Part shown: positions 41,886 to 50,529 of the stretch, one piece after another
Numbering within the stretch: position 1 is the stretch's first letter
Layout of the letters: every line of letters begins with the position of its first letter
Translations under genes and position numbers: made by a program
Assembly: GCA_021822495.1 (NCBI GenBank)
Contig: JAKAQO010000001.1
Coordinates: 452,808 to 516,807 of the forward strand
Length of the DNA stretch: 64,000 bases
Reading direction: 5' to 3'
Source: a bacterium
GTDB taxonomy: Bacteria > Elusimicrobiota > Elusimicrobia > UBA1565 > UBA9628
Notes under the pieces: model-generated
The model's database searches: none
The model's input: only the letters and a program-made list of their open reading frames with translations
What the model was told of the DNA's origin: nothing

Positions 41886-42800
41886 TTAAGAAAAAAGGGA
41901 TTGAACTGAAAGGAGCTCTTTTTTAAGAACCCGGCGGTTTTCTTTGGAAAGCGGCGTCAGCGGCAAACGCGCATGGTCTTTGCAAAGCCCCATTTCTTCA
42001 AGGGCCGCCTTGACGGGAATGGGATTGGTCTCAATAAAAAGAGTTTTTGTGAGCGAAAATAGAAGCGAGTGGAGATGCCGGGCTTTTTGAGCGTCGCCTC
42101 TTAAAAATGCCTGACAGAGAGTTTGGATCTCTTTCGGAAACAAATTAGAGACAACCGAGATGACTCCCACGCCTCCCACAGACAAAATGGGAAGAGTCAA
42201 TGAATCGTCTCCCGATAAAACGCAAAAAGAATCCGGAAGCGTCCGGATAATTTCAGAAATTTGATCCAGATTTCCGGAGGATTCCTTAACCCCGACGATA
42301 TTGGGACAATCCTTGGCCAAACGCTCGAGAGTCGAAGGCAAAATATTGACCGCCGTCCGGCCGGGAATATTATAGACGACGATCGGCAAAGAGACCTTTT
42401 CCGCCACGGCCTTAAAATGCCGGTAGAGGCCTTCCTGGGTCGGCTTGTTGTAATAAGGGGATAAAACTAAAAGCGCGTCCGCCCCCACTTTCTGAACTTC
42501 CAAAGCCAATTGAACCGCCTTGGCGGTATCGTTTGAAGCGATTCCCGCCATGACCGGAATGCGGCCCTTGCAGCGCTTGACTCCTTCGCGAATCACCTTT
42601 AGAAATTCCTCGTGGCTTAAGGTCGCCGCTTCCCCGGTCGAACCGCATAAGACGACTCCCGAAACATGAGAAACTATTTGCCGATCTAATAATTTTTTTA
42701 AAGCCGTTAAATCCAGCGCTCCACTTTGTGTAAACGGGGTCACTAAGGCAGTCCAACAACCAGGCAAACGAGTTTTAAAATCAGAAATGCTTTGTCTCAT
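41886..42800 (-). CDS. dapA: 4-hydroxy-tetrahydrodipicolinate synthase
   Basis: 304 residues. It condenses pyruvate with aspartate semialdehyde in lysine and peptidoglycan precursor synthesis. GSTGEAATLSHEEF, LSPYYNKPTQEGLYRHF (active-site Tyr) and VGVKESSGNLDQI (the Schiff-base Lys) are all present. The ATG at 42800 overlaps the dapF stop as ATGA, so lpxB, dapF and dapA form one coupled unit. The length is normal for the family. Confidence 0.95.
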   Translation of the reverse strand: MRQSISDFKTRLPGCWTALVTPFTQSGALDLTALKKLLDRQIVSHVSGVVLCGSTGEAATLSHEEFLKVIREGVKRCKGRIPVMAGIASNDTAKAVQLALEVQKVGADALLVLSPYYNKPTQEGLYRHFKAVAEKVSLPIVVYNIPGRTAVNILPSTLERLAKDCPNIVGVKESSGNLDQISEIIRTLPDSFCVLSGDDSLTLPILSVGGVGVISVVSNLFPKEIQTLCQAFLRGDAQKARHLHSLLFSLTKTLFIETNPIPVKAALEEMGLCKDHARLPLTPLSKENRRVLKKELLSVQSLFS

Positions 42801-43591
42801 AAATGAATTTTTCCTCGATAGACGATTTTCACAGGGCCCTCCAAAAAAACGTGAGAAGCCCCTTGGCTCTCGGGCTCAAAGGAAACCTTAAGACGGCCTC
42901 CCCGGGCCACGACTTGAGCGGATTTCCCGCTTTTTCCCAAAAAATAAGAGAGAATCGCGGCGGCCACGACCCCGGTCCCGCAAGCTAAAGTTTCCGCTTC
43001 CACCCCTCTTTCAAAGGTGCGGATATAAATTTTTCCAGATTTAATTTCCACAAAATCCACGTTGGTCCCTCGGGGAGAAAAGCGCGGATGATTTCTAATG
43101 GCCTTTCCTAGAAGATTGACGTCTACTTCATCTAAATCTTTTACGATCACAACCGCGTGGGGAACGCCGGTGTCGATAAAGCTCACGCCGTAAGAACGGC
43201 CCAGCGCTGAAACCGGAAGATTCAGCCGCGCGCCCGAAGCTTTAGGCATTTGAACCGAAACCCTTTCTTTTCCCGTAATTTGAGCGTTTAGAATTCCTTG
43301 AGAGGTTTTGATGGCGAAAACTTTTTTCCCGCGCGTCCATCCTTCTTCATACATCCACCACGCGGCCGCCCGCATTCCATTTCCGCAAAAAGCCCGGCTT
43401 CCGTCGCGGTTATAATAATCAAATCCTAAACGCGGCATTCGGTAGACCAAAAGCAACCCGTCAGATCCAATTCCTTCTCTCCGATCGCATAAAATTCGCG
43501 CAAGAGCGCGCGCTCTGGAATTTTTATTTCCTTTGATAAGCACAAAATCATTTCCGGCGGCCGACATCTTAAAGAAGTTAAGGTCTTTCAT
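42797..43591 (-). CDS. dapF: Diaminopimelate epimerase
   Basis: 264 residues. It converts LL-DAP to meso-DAP. Both catalytic cysteines are visible: FCGNGMRAAAW and LACGTGVVAAA. KMSAAGNDFVLI at the N-terminus is the family start. I moved the start to the ATG at 43591, which overlaps the lpxB stop as ATGA; the longer frame to 43705 adds 38 residues that run inside lpxB. It is coupled to dapA downstream. Confidence 0.95.
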   Translation of the reverse strand: MKDLNFFKMSAAGNDFVLIKGNKNSRARALARILCDRREGIGSDGLLLVYRMPRLGFDYYNRDGSRAFCGNGMRAAAWWMYEEGWTRGKKVFAIKTSQGILNAQITGKERVSVQMPKASGARLNLPVSALGRSYGVSFIDTGVPHAVVIVKDLDEVDVNLLGKAIRNHPRFSPRGTNVDFVEIKSGKIYIRTFERGVEAETLACGTGVVAAAILSYFLGKSGKSAQVVARGGRLKVSFEPESQGASHVFLEGPVKIVYRGKIHL

Positions 43592-44691
43592 TTTAATTCC
43601 AACATCAAACGCGCCACGCGCTCGGAAACGCCGGGGCTTCCCAACTTCTTTCTTAACACAATCAACTCCTGGCGAATTTTCAAGTAAGTTTCCGGCTTCC
43701 CCCACAATTCCAAAAGAGCTTGAGCCAGTCCCTCGGGGCTGGCCTCCTTTTGAATCAATTCAGGAACGATTCTTTGTCCCGCCAAGATATTGGCCATCGC
43801 GATATAAGGAACTTTAACTAAAGCCCGCGCGAGAAAATAAGTCGGCCAAGACATTTTGTAGGCCACGACCATCGGTATTCCCAAAAGAGCGTTTTCAAGG
43901 GTCGCCGTTCCGGAAGAGCAAAGGGCGAGGTTTAACTCCACACGTTTTCGATAGTCTGATTCCCGAATAACCTCGACTCCCGCATCCGTAGCCGTCTGGT
44001 AGGCCGAATCCGGCAAGGAACGGGCGGCGAAAACGGCGGCGCGGGCCTTCGGCGCGCGTTTTTTAAAAATTTGAAAGGCCTCTAAAAAAATCGGAAGATG
44101 TCTTGAAACCTCAGACTTCCGGCTTCCGGGCAAAATTCCGACGAAAGGCGCTTGGGACGCGTCCGTTTGAGAAGCGGGTTCGGGAATAATATCTAAAAGC
44201 GGATGGCCGACAAACTCGCATTCCACCCCGGCCTCGCGATAAAGTTTTCCCTCAAACGGGAAAATGACGAAAACTTTCTTAACCCTCTGGGCGATTACGC
44301 GAATGCGATAAGGGCGGCTGGCCCAAACTTGAGGGCTGATGTAATAGTAAGCGGGGACTTGCGCTTTAAAAGCAAATTCAAGAAGGCGGCGGTTAAAGCC
44401 GTAATAGTCAATACAGATCAAAGCTTTGGCCCTTTTTGCTTCCAAGAAATCGCGAATTTTAAAAGCAATGCCCAAAAGACGCGGCATCTTCAAAACCGGC
44501 TCCAAAAATCCGACAATGCCTTCTCCCGCCAAATCCTCCAAAAACTCATCGGCGACTTCTTTCATTAAAGGGCCGCCCACGGCCGCGATCTTAATGGATG
44601 GGTTCTGTTTTTTAAAGGCGGCAATCAGGCGAGAACCATGTAAATCGCCCGAAGGATCCCCGGCCGTAATCAAGAAATCAAAAATTTCCAC
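43588..44691 (-). CDS. lpxB: Lipid-A-disaccharide synthase
   Basis: 367 residues. ITAGDPSGDLHGSRLIAAF at the N-terminus, GIVGFLEPVLKMPRL, VGHPLLD and ILPGSRKSEV are hallmarks of LpxB (GT19), which joins UDP-diacylglucosamine with lipid X. It shows that the organism makes lipid A and so an outer membrane. The start codon is GTG at 44691. A TACAAT-like -10 lies only seven bases ahead, so the leader may be very short. Confidence 0.95.
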   Translation of the reverse strand: MEIFDFLITAGDPSGDLHGSRLIAAFKKQNPSIKIAAVGGPLMKEVADEFLEDLAGEGIVGFLEPVLKMPRLLGIAFKIRDFLEAKRAKALICIDYYGFNRRLLEFAFKAQVPAYYYISPQVWASRPYRIRVIAQRVKKVFVIFPFEGKLYREAGVECEFVGHPLLDIIPEPASQTDASQAPFVGILPGSRKSEVSRHLPIFLEAFQIFKKRAPKARAAVFAARSLPDSAYQTATDAGVEVIRESDYRKRVELNLALCSSGTATLENALLGIPMVVAYKMSWPTYFLARALVKVPYIAMANILAGQRIVPELIQKEASPEGLAQALLELWGKPETYLKIRQELIVLRKKLGSPGVSERVARLMLELK

Positions 44692-44707
44692 GTTCCAATT
44701 GTATCAT

Positions 44708-44735
44708 TTGACATTAGCTCTCAAATTGTTACAAT
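44708..44735 (+). promoter_or_regulatory. Strong sigma70-like promoter for glutamate dehydrogenase
   Basis: Perfect TTGACA (44708-44713), a 16-base spacer, and TACAAT (44730-44735). An AGGAG ribosome site (44755-44759) precedes the ATG at 44766. Confidence 0.75.
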
Positions 44736-44765
44736 TCACTTGAGAAGTCCACCTAGGAGAAACCA

Positions 44766-46076
44766 ATGAAGACACAAGAAATTTTGCAAACCCCCAAAAA
44801 AGAATCAAAATCGGATTCCCATCTGGGAAATTCCGAGTCCAACCCCTGGCAACAGGCGATGGCGCAACTCGACCGCGCGGCGACCAAAATGAAAATCGAC
44901 CCCCTGGTCGTCGAACGACTGCGCCACTGCAAGAGAATTCTCACCGTCTCCGTTCCCATAAAAATGGATGATGGAAGTTTCAAGGTCTTCGAGGGATACC
45001 GGGTTCAACATAATATCGACCGCGGCCCGGCCAAGGGCGGAATTCGCTATCATCCGCAGGTTTCCTTGGATGAAGTGAAGGCTCTTTCTTTCTGGATGAC
45101 GATGAAATGCGCCGTCGTCAATCTTCCCTATGGCGGGGCCAAGGGCGGAATCATCTGCGATCCCTCGAAAATGTCCCTTGGAGAATTGGAGCGCTTAACC
45201 CGCCGCTACACTTCCGAAATTTCCATCATTATCGGTCCCGACAAGGACATTCCCGCGCCGGATGTGAACACTAACGACCAGGTCATGAGCTGGATCATGG
45301 ACACCTATTCGATGACGATTGGATATTCTTGCCCGGGAGTCGTGACGGGAAAACCGATAGAGGCGGGCGGTTCCCTGGGCCGCAAGGAAGCCACGGGTCG
45401 CGGAGTCTTTTATGTGACGCGAGAACTCGTTAAAGCCCAAGGAAAAGACTTGAAAAATATGACCATCGCCATCCAAGGATTTGGAAATGTTGGTTCCAAC
45501 GCGGCCAAGATTTTCCATGAAAACGGATCTAAGATTGTCGCCGTTTCGGACGTCAACGGCGGTCTTTACGATGAAAAAGGGCTAGACATTCCCGATCTCA
45601 TCAAATATGCCGCCGAACATAAGGGGTTCGCCTCCTATCCCAAGGCCAAAGCCATTTCCACCGACACCTTTGTCGAAGTCCCCTGCGACATCCTCATTCC
45701 TGCGGCAATGGAAAACCAGATCACCAGCCTCAACGCCGCGCGCGTCAAGGCCAAATACATCGTTGAAGGCGCCAACGGGCCGACCTCTGGAGAAGCCGAC
45801 CGAATCCTCCACGAAAAAGGCGTCTGGGTCATTCCGGACATTCTCGCCAACGCCGGCGGGGTCACCGTCAGCTATTTCGAGTGGGTGCAAGACATTCAGG
45901 CTTATTTCTGGAACGAAGACGACGTCAACCACCGGCTCCAGGACATCATCACCAAGGCCTTTAAGGAAATTTATGCGATGGCCCAAAAAGAGAATGTCGA
46001 CTTGAGGCTCGCCGCCTTCATGGTCGGCCTTAACCGTTTGGCTAAAACTGTGAAACTCAGAGGAACTTTCCCCTGA
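44766..46076 (+). CDS. gdhA: Glutamate dehydrogenase (Glu/Leu/Phe/Val dehydrogenase family)
   Basis: 436 residues. It interconverts glutamate and 2-oxoglutarate plus ammonia. GGIRYHP, MKCAVVNLPYGGAKGGI (catalytic Lys), IPAPDVNTN (catalytic Asp), and the Rossmann motif IQGFGNVGSNAA in the C-terminal domain are complete. The length is that of the small hexameric class. It has its own promoter and a good ribosome site. Coenzyme choice is not determined. The symbol could also be gudB or rocG by family. Confidence 0.94.
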   Translation: MKTQEILQTPKKESKSDSHLGNSESNPWQQAMAQLDRAATKMKIDPLVVERLRHCKRILTVSVPIKMDDGSFKVFEGYRVQHNIDRGPAKGGIRYHPQVSLDEVKALSFWMTMKCAVVNLPYGGAKGGIICDPSKMSLGELERLTRRYTSEISIIIGPDKDIPAPDVNTNDQVMSWIMDTYSMTIGYSCPGVVTGKPIEAGGSLGRKEATGRGVFYVTRELVKAQGKDLKNMTIAIQGFGNVGSNAAKIFHENGSKIVAVSDVNGGLYDEKGLDIPDLIKYAAEHKGFASYPKAKAISTDTFVEVPCDILIPAAMENQITSLNAARVKAKYIVEGANGPTSGEADRILHEKGVWVIPDILANAGGVTVSYFEWVQDIQAYFWNEDDVNHRLQDIITKAFKEIYAMAQKENVDLRLAAFMVGLNRLAKTVKLRGTFP

Positions 46077-46840
46077 TTTCAACCGTTAAGAAAAATTCCA
46101 TTCTGTGGGCGGGTTTGGGATTTTTCCTGACTGGGCTATTATCTTTAAGCGCCGCTTCTTTAAAAAAAGAAACGGCGCTTATTTCCAAAATCGACTTCCT
46201 TTATTTTCATCGCAATCAAAAAGATAATCTCGCCCAAAGCCTTAAACTCATAGAATCCGGCCTAAAACAAGACCCCTCCAACGCCGCTCTTTTATGGCGA
46301 AAGGGGCGCGATCTTGAGCGCATGGGGGAAAACCAAAAAAAATCAAAAGACAAACTCCGTTTCTTTGAGAAAGGGAGAAAAATTTTAGAAGACTCGATTA
46401 AAATCGATCCTAAAAGCCCGGACGCTCATTACTGGCTTGGAGTTACGATGGGAAGAATCGGCCAAACCCGCGGGATTTTACGATCTCTTTTTCTTTTGGA
46501 GCCTTTAAGGCGGCAAATGCGGGAAGCCTTAAGTCTTGATCCCAATTATGAACCAGCGGTCCACGTTTTGGGAGAAATTTACCGCGAACTTCCGCGCTTT
46601 GTTGGCGGCAGTATTCCCAAGGCCATTACCCGTTTTAAGAAAGCGAGACAAATGAACCCCAACGATTTAGTTAACTTATTATCCTTGGGGCAAGCCTACC
46701 AGGACGCCGGAGAAAACGCAAAGGCCCTCAAAGTTCTTAATGACGCTCTGGCCGTCAAAAATCCGGCGGACCCCGGGGAAGCCGAAGACAACCGCAAGGA
46801 TATTCGCAAGGTTATCCAGGAAATCAAAACCGGAAACTAA
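46076..46840 (+). CDS. TPR protein with N-terminal signal or anchor (non-standard start)
   Basis: About 254 residues. The C-terminal 190 are TPR-like helices, with units such as DAHYWLGVTMGRIGQTRG and LVNLLSLGQAYQDAGENAKA. A hydrophobic stretch (SILWAGLGFFLTGLLSLSAA) preceded by KK looks like a signal peptide or anchor. No ATG fits: the first conventional choice, TTG at 46115, would cut the hydrophobic part, while an ATT at 46076 overlapping the upstream TGA keeps it and has AGAGGA about 13 bases ahead. I therefore give 46076, with low confidence in the start. It ends at a palindrome repeat. Confidence 0.72.
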   Translation: MSTVKKNSILWAGLGFFLTGLLSLSAASLKKETALISKIDFLYFHRNQKDNLAQSLKLIESGLKQDPSNAALLWRKGRDLERMGENQKKSKDKLRFFEKGRKILEDSIKIDPKSPDAHYWLGVTMGRIGQTRGILRSLFLLEPLRRQMREALSLDPNYEPAVHVLGEIYRELPRFVGGSIPKAITRFKKARQMNPNDLVNLLSLGQAYQDAGENAKALKVLNDALAVKNPADPGEAEDNRKDIRKVIQEIKTGN

Positions 46841-46863
46841 AAAAAGGGGACTGTCCCCTTTTT
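46841..46863. repeat. GGGGAC-N-GTCCCC palindrome, copy 4 (intergenic)
   Basis: A perfect 23-base palindrome with five A and five T flanks, located between two convergent genes. Here it would work as a bidirectional Rho-independent terminator. It is the same element as the three coding copies. Confidence 0.85.
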
Positions 46864-46870
46864 ACCCTTT

Positions 46871-47710
46871 TTAGGCCAATTTAATATTGTCGATGAGGCG
46901 GGTTTTGCCAATCCAAACGGCGGCAAGAATCCGCGCTCCCAAGCGGGGAGATTTGATTTCTTCAAGACTCAAGCCGTCCACGGCGGCGAGATAATCAATT
47001 CGGCTATTCGGGATTGAGAGAATCTTTTGACGAGCCGCTTTGAGGGCGGAAGCAATTTCTATCCCCTGGTTAATTTTCTCGGAGGCCTCGCAAAGAGAAC
47101 GGTAAAGCATCGCCGCGTCGCGGCGTTCAGAGGGAGATAAATATTGATTGCGGCTTGACATCGCAAGTCCATCTTTTTCTCTTAACGTTTGGCATCCAAT
47201 TACGCGCATGGATAAATTCAAATCACGCGCCATCGTTTTGATGATGGTCAATTGTTGGTAATCTTTTTCCCCAAAATAAGCCCGCGCGGGCGAAACCGTC
47301 TGGAAGAGATTGAGAACCACCGTTGCCACTCCACGAAAGTGGCCCGGTCTAAAATGTCCGCACCACAACTGGGAAAGACCCTCAACCTCGATAAAGCTCT
47401 TGTATCCGGGAGGATAGATCGCCTCTGGGGATGGATGATAAAGGATATCTACTCCCAAGGCGGCGCAAAGAGCGCGATCCTTGTCAAAAGGACGGGGATA
47501 ACGTGAGAAATCCTCATTCGGGCCGAATTGAGCGGGATTGACGAAAATAGAGACGACGACCTTGTCGTTTTCTTTTCGAGCGCGGCGGATTAAGGATGCG
47601 TGGCCTTCATGGAGAGCCCCCATGGTCGGAACAAAGCCTATGGTTTGACCCTTTTTCTTCCACAAAATAGCCAAGCGGCTCATTTTTGACGGCGCCAAAA
47701 TAATTTTCAC
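46871..47710 (-). CDS. panC: Pantothenate synthetase (pantoate-beta-alanine ligase)
   Basis: 279 residues. It joins pantoate with beta-alanine for coenzyme A synthesis. GFVPTMGALHEGHASLIRRA is the HIGH-type nucleotidyl-transferase motif, FVNPAQFGPNEDFSRYPR follows, and AMSSRNQYLSPSERRDA is the KMSKS-region equivalent. The length is normal. It is convergent with the TPR gene and divergent from the M20 peptidase gene. Confidence 0.95.
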   Translation of the reverse strand: MKIILAPSKMSRLAILWKKKGQTIGFVPTMGALHEGHASLIRRARKENDKVVVSIFVNPAQFGPNEDFSRYPRPFDKDRALCAALGVDILYHPSPEAIYPPGYKSFIEVEGLSQLWCGHFRPGHFRGVATVVLNLFQTVSPARAYFGEKDYQQLTIIKTMARDLNLSMRVIGCQTLREKDGLAMSSRNQYLSPSERRDAAMLYRSLCEASEKINQGIEIASALKAARQKILSIPNSRIDYLAAVDGLSLEEIKSPRLGARILAAVWIGKTRLIDNIKLA

Positions 47711-47787
47711 AACCTATTTTTTCATTTGAGGAGCCTCTCACGCAAATTGATAGAATGAAAAGCAGACGGAAATTAAACGGAGAACCT

Positions 47788-49218
47788 ATGAACCAAGAAA
47801 CTTTGCGATTCGCGCAGTCCAACGAAGCAAAATTCATCGAAAATTTAAAAAATCTGGTGAAAATCCCCAGCGTCAGCTTTCCTGGATTTGATCCTCAATT
47901 CGTGGTCAACTCAGCTGAAGCGGTCGCGGGCCTTTTGAGGAGTTCGGGACTTCAAAATGTCGAGATTTTAAGAATCAAGGACGCCCATCCCTACGTCTAT
48001 GGAGAATGGATGAACGCTCCGGGAAAGCCCACCCTCCTTCTTTACGCCCATCACGATGTTCAGCCGGCGGGACGGGAAAGCCTTTGGAATTCCCCGCCCT
48101 TTGAAGCCATCGAAAGAGACGGCCGCCTTTATGGGCGCGGAACGGCCGATGACAAATGCGGCGCGGTCATTCACGCCTCGGCAATTTGGTCTTGTCTTAA
48201 AACCGAAGGGAAACTTCCCCTGAACGTCAAGATGATCGTAGAAGGCGAAGAAGAAATTGGTTCCCCGCATCTTGAGGAATTTCTCAAGGCCTATCACCAG
48301 AAGATGCAGGCGGACGCGATGATTTTGACTGACACCGGAAATTATGACACCGGAATTCCATCGATTACGACGTCTCTTCGCGGAATCGCTTCCGTGGATG
48401 TCCTTGTGCGCGCCTCGGATCACCCGCTTCACTCCGGCATGTGGGGAGGCCCCGTCGTTGACCCCGTTCAGGCTCTCTCTAAAATGATCGCGTCCTTGAC
48501 CGACAAAGACGGAAAAATGACGATTCCCGGGATTTATTCCAAGGTTCGCGCGCTCTCCAAAGCGGAAGCGCAGAGCCTTAAATCCCTAAAATATTCAGAA
48601 AAAGATTTTAGAAAGCAGGCCCAGATTCTTCCAAAAACAAAAATTATTGGCGGCAAGGATTTACTTAATTCCCTTTGGAATGAGCCTTCTTTGTCGGTCA
48701 ACGCCATTCAGGCTTCCTCCAAAAAAGACTGCGCCAATATCATTAATGAAGCCGCCTGGTGTCATATCGGCATTCGCCTGGTTCCCCATATGGACCCCAA
48801 GCAAACCCTGGAAAGCCTCAAAAAAGCTCTTCTCAAAGCGGCGCCCTGGGGAGTGACGGTTGAATTTTCGAACGGTCACGCCTCTCCGGCATGGCTTGCG
48901 GAAGCGGAAGGAACGGCTTTTCAAGCGGCCAGCCGCGCGCTCGAAAAAGGCTTTGGAAGAAAGACTGTTTTTATTGGTTGCGGCGGTTCCATTCCCTTTG
49001 TCGGCCCGTTCTCAAAAGTCCTTGGGGGCGTACCGGCCATTCTCATCGGAGCCGAAGACCCCTATACCAATCCGCATAGCGAAAATGAAAGCCTGCATTT
49101 GGGCGATTTCTTCAAATCTATCCAAAGTGCGATCCATCTTTATGAGGAAATGTCTAACATTTCGGCCCGGGTCAAATCCGCGGAAGGCCGTTTTTCCCGA
49201 GTTCTTTCCAAGGTTTAA
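47788..49218 (+). CDS. M20 family metallopeptidase (dipeptidase-like)
   Basis: 476 residues. LLLYAHHDVQPAG (metal His and Asp), RGTADDKCGAVIHASAI, EGEEEIGSPHLEEFL (catalytic Glu pair) and a central dimerisation-like domain place it in the M20 family near carnosinase/CNDP-type dipeptidases. I moved the start to the ATG at 47788 because a GGAG site lies seven bases ahead; an earlier ATG at 47755 has none. The substrate is unknown, probably di- or short peptides. Confidence 0.92.
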   Translation: MNQETLRFAQSNEAKFIENLKNLVKIPSVSFPGFDPQFVVNSAEAVAGLLRSSGLQNVEILRIKDAHPYVYGEWMNAPGKPTLLLYAHHDVQPAGRESLWNSPPFEAIERDGRLYGRGTADDKCGAVIHASAIWSCLKTEGKLPLNVKMIVEGEEEIGSPHLEEFLKAYHQKMQADAMILTDTGNYDTGIPSITTSLRGIASVDVLVRASDHPLHSGMWGGPVVDPVQALSKMIASLTDKDGKMTIPGIYSKVRALSKAEAQSLKSLKYSEKDFRKQAQILPKTKIIGGKDLLNSLWNEPSLSVNAIQASSKKDCANIINEAAWCHIGIRLVPHMDPKQTLESLKKALLKAAPWGVTVEFSNGHASPAWLAEAEGTAFQAASRALEKGFGRKTVFIGCGGSIPFVGPFSKVLGGVPAILIGAEDPYTNPHSENESLHLGDFFKSIQSAIHLYEEMSNISARVKSAEGRFSRVLSKV

Positions 49219-49223
49219 GAAAT

Positions 49224-49805
49224 ATGAGAATGTTTTTTACGGACGTTAAAACAAAGTTTGCTCTTGCTCTGGGTCTCTCCGCCTTAGCCCTTGGTTGCTC
49301 GCGAAAACACGACTCTCCAATTCTAGGTCAGGAAACTTATTGGTTATCCCCGCCTCTTGATCCGAGTAACTATTTTTTTCCCCTCGCCAACAAACACGTC
49401 TTTCGCCTAAAAAACATCCTCGTCGAAGAAACCAATGACGACCCGCGCGCCTATCCACCCGGATACACCGGTTATATCATCGACCTGGAGACGATATTAA
49501 CCCGAAATCAAACCGAGGCGGAATTCGTCGCCAATCTTCTCAAGGCGGCATACCCGGACGCAATGGGAGGGCCAACGGCCTACCCCGGTTCCGTGAATGT
49601 AGGCGGGGTTGAAGTGGAAACAGTTGAGCAATACGCCCGCAATGATGCCAAAGGCGGACATAGGGTCTCGCCAAACTCGCATTCCAATCAACTTTCTCCC
49701 GCGGAGGAAAAAGATTACCGTAAAACGCTCTCGGAACTTCTCTCTAAGATGAAAGGGTATGACATCTTGGTTTTACGCTTTGTGGATGTCAAACGCCAAA
49801 AATAA
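49224..49805 (+). CDS. Hypothetical lipoprotein
   Basis: 193 residues. The start (TKFALALGLSALALGCSRKH) has a lipobox LALGC, so it is likely lipid-modified. The rest (YTGYIIDLETILTRNQTEAE, GYDILVLRFVDVK) resembles no family I can name. It starts five bases after the M20 gene and is probably in the same transcript. It ends 29 bases before a convergent gene. Confidence 0.75.
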   Translation: MRMFFTDVKTKFALALGLSALALGCSRKHDSPILGQETYWLSPPLDPSNYFFPLANKHVFRLKNILVEETNDDPRAYPPGYTGYIIDLETILTRNQTEAEFVANLLKAAYPDAMGGPTAYPGSVNVGGVEVETVEQYARNDAKGGHRVSPNSHSNQLSPAEEKDYRKTLSELLSKMKGYDILVLRFVDVKRQK

Positions 49806-49834
49806 CGCTTTGAAAGTAAATTTTCCGGCAAAGT

Positions 49835-50524
49835 CTAATTGGAAATTATCTCACCGGGCTTAAACCAGACAGGTTTAAGCCCGGGACGAAAAAGTTTGGC
49901 TCTGGAAGAGCCTAAAACGCGAACATTCCCTTTTTCGATGACGAGCGCCGCGCCTTCCTCAATTCCAATGACCGGATTTTTGTTCACTTCGTGATATTCG
50001 CGAATCCGGTCATCCCGCGTCTCGCTAAATGGCGCCATGACAGGATCTGTTTCTCGATAATGGGGATTGATGTTAAAAGGGACTAGGCCCAGGGCCTTGA
50101 AACGAGAAAGCCCGACCACATTCCAGTCGTTGGTCGTTAAAATCGTCGGCCCGGCAAGATTACTTCCGGCGCTGGAACCGATATAAGGCATTCCGCTTTG
50201 GACGCGCGCGCGGATTGGCTTGAGTAAATGAGCCTGATACAGGCGAGAAAGCAAGGCATAGGTATTTCCCCCTCCCACATAAATCGCTTGAACTTGAGAG
50301 AGAGTCTTAATTGGATGATGATTCCATTGGATATGAAGCGCTTCAATTCCCATTTGGCTCAATGTTTTTTTAACGCGGAGAAAATAATCTTTCTCATTTC
50401 CTAGACTCGCGGCGCTGATAAAACCCACAGATTTACAATCTCCCAGAAATTTCACCAATTCCTTTCGCGCGATTTCCCCCATGGGACCGCCGGAATGAAG
50501 AAAGACTCTCAACTTTTTATTCAT
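49835..50524 (-). CDS. pepE: Peptidase E (S51 dipeptidase E)
   Basis: 229 residues. VYVGGGNTYALL-type motif (IYVGGGNTYALLSRL), the nucleophile elbow GSSAGSN (Ser) and NPHY (His) match peptidase E, which cleaves Asp-X dipeptides. Its length is typical. It is the last gene of the long minus-strand unit, five bases after the CCA-adding gene. Confidence 0.9.
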   Translation of the reverse strand: MNKKLRVFLHSGGPMGEIARKELVKFLGDCKSVGFISAASLGNEKDYFLRVKKTLSQMGIEALHIQWNHHPIKTLSQVQAIYVGGGNTYALLSRLYQAHLLKPIRARVQSGMPYIGSSAGSNLAGPTILTTNDWNVVGLSRFKALGLVPFNINPHYRETDPVMAPFSETRDDRIREYHEVNKNPVIGIEEGAALVIEKGNVRVLGSSRAKLFRPGLKPVWFKPGEIISN

Positions 50525-50529
50525 GGATT

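Noticed and set aside
45582-46082. Antisense frame over glutamate dehydrogenase
   Set aside because: The sense gene has full family motifs; the antisense frame has none and results from GC-rich third positions.
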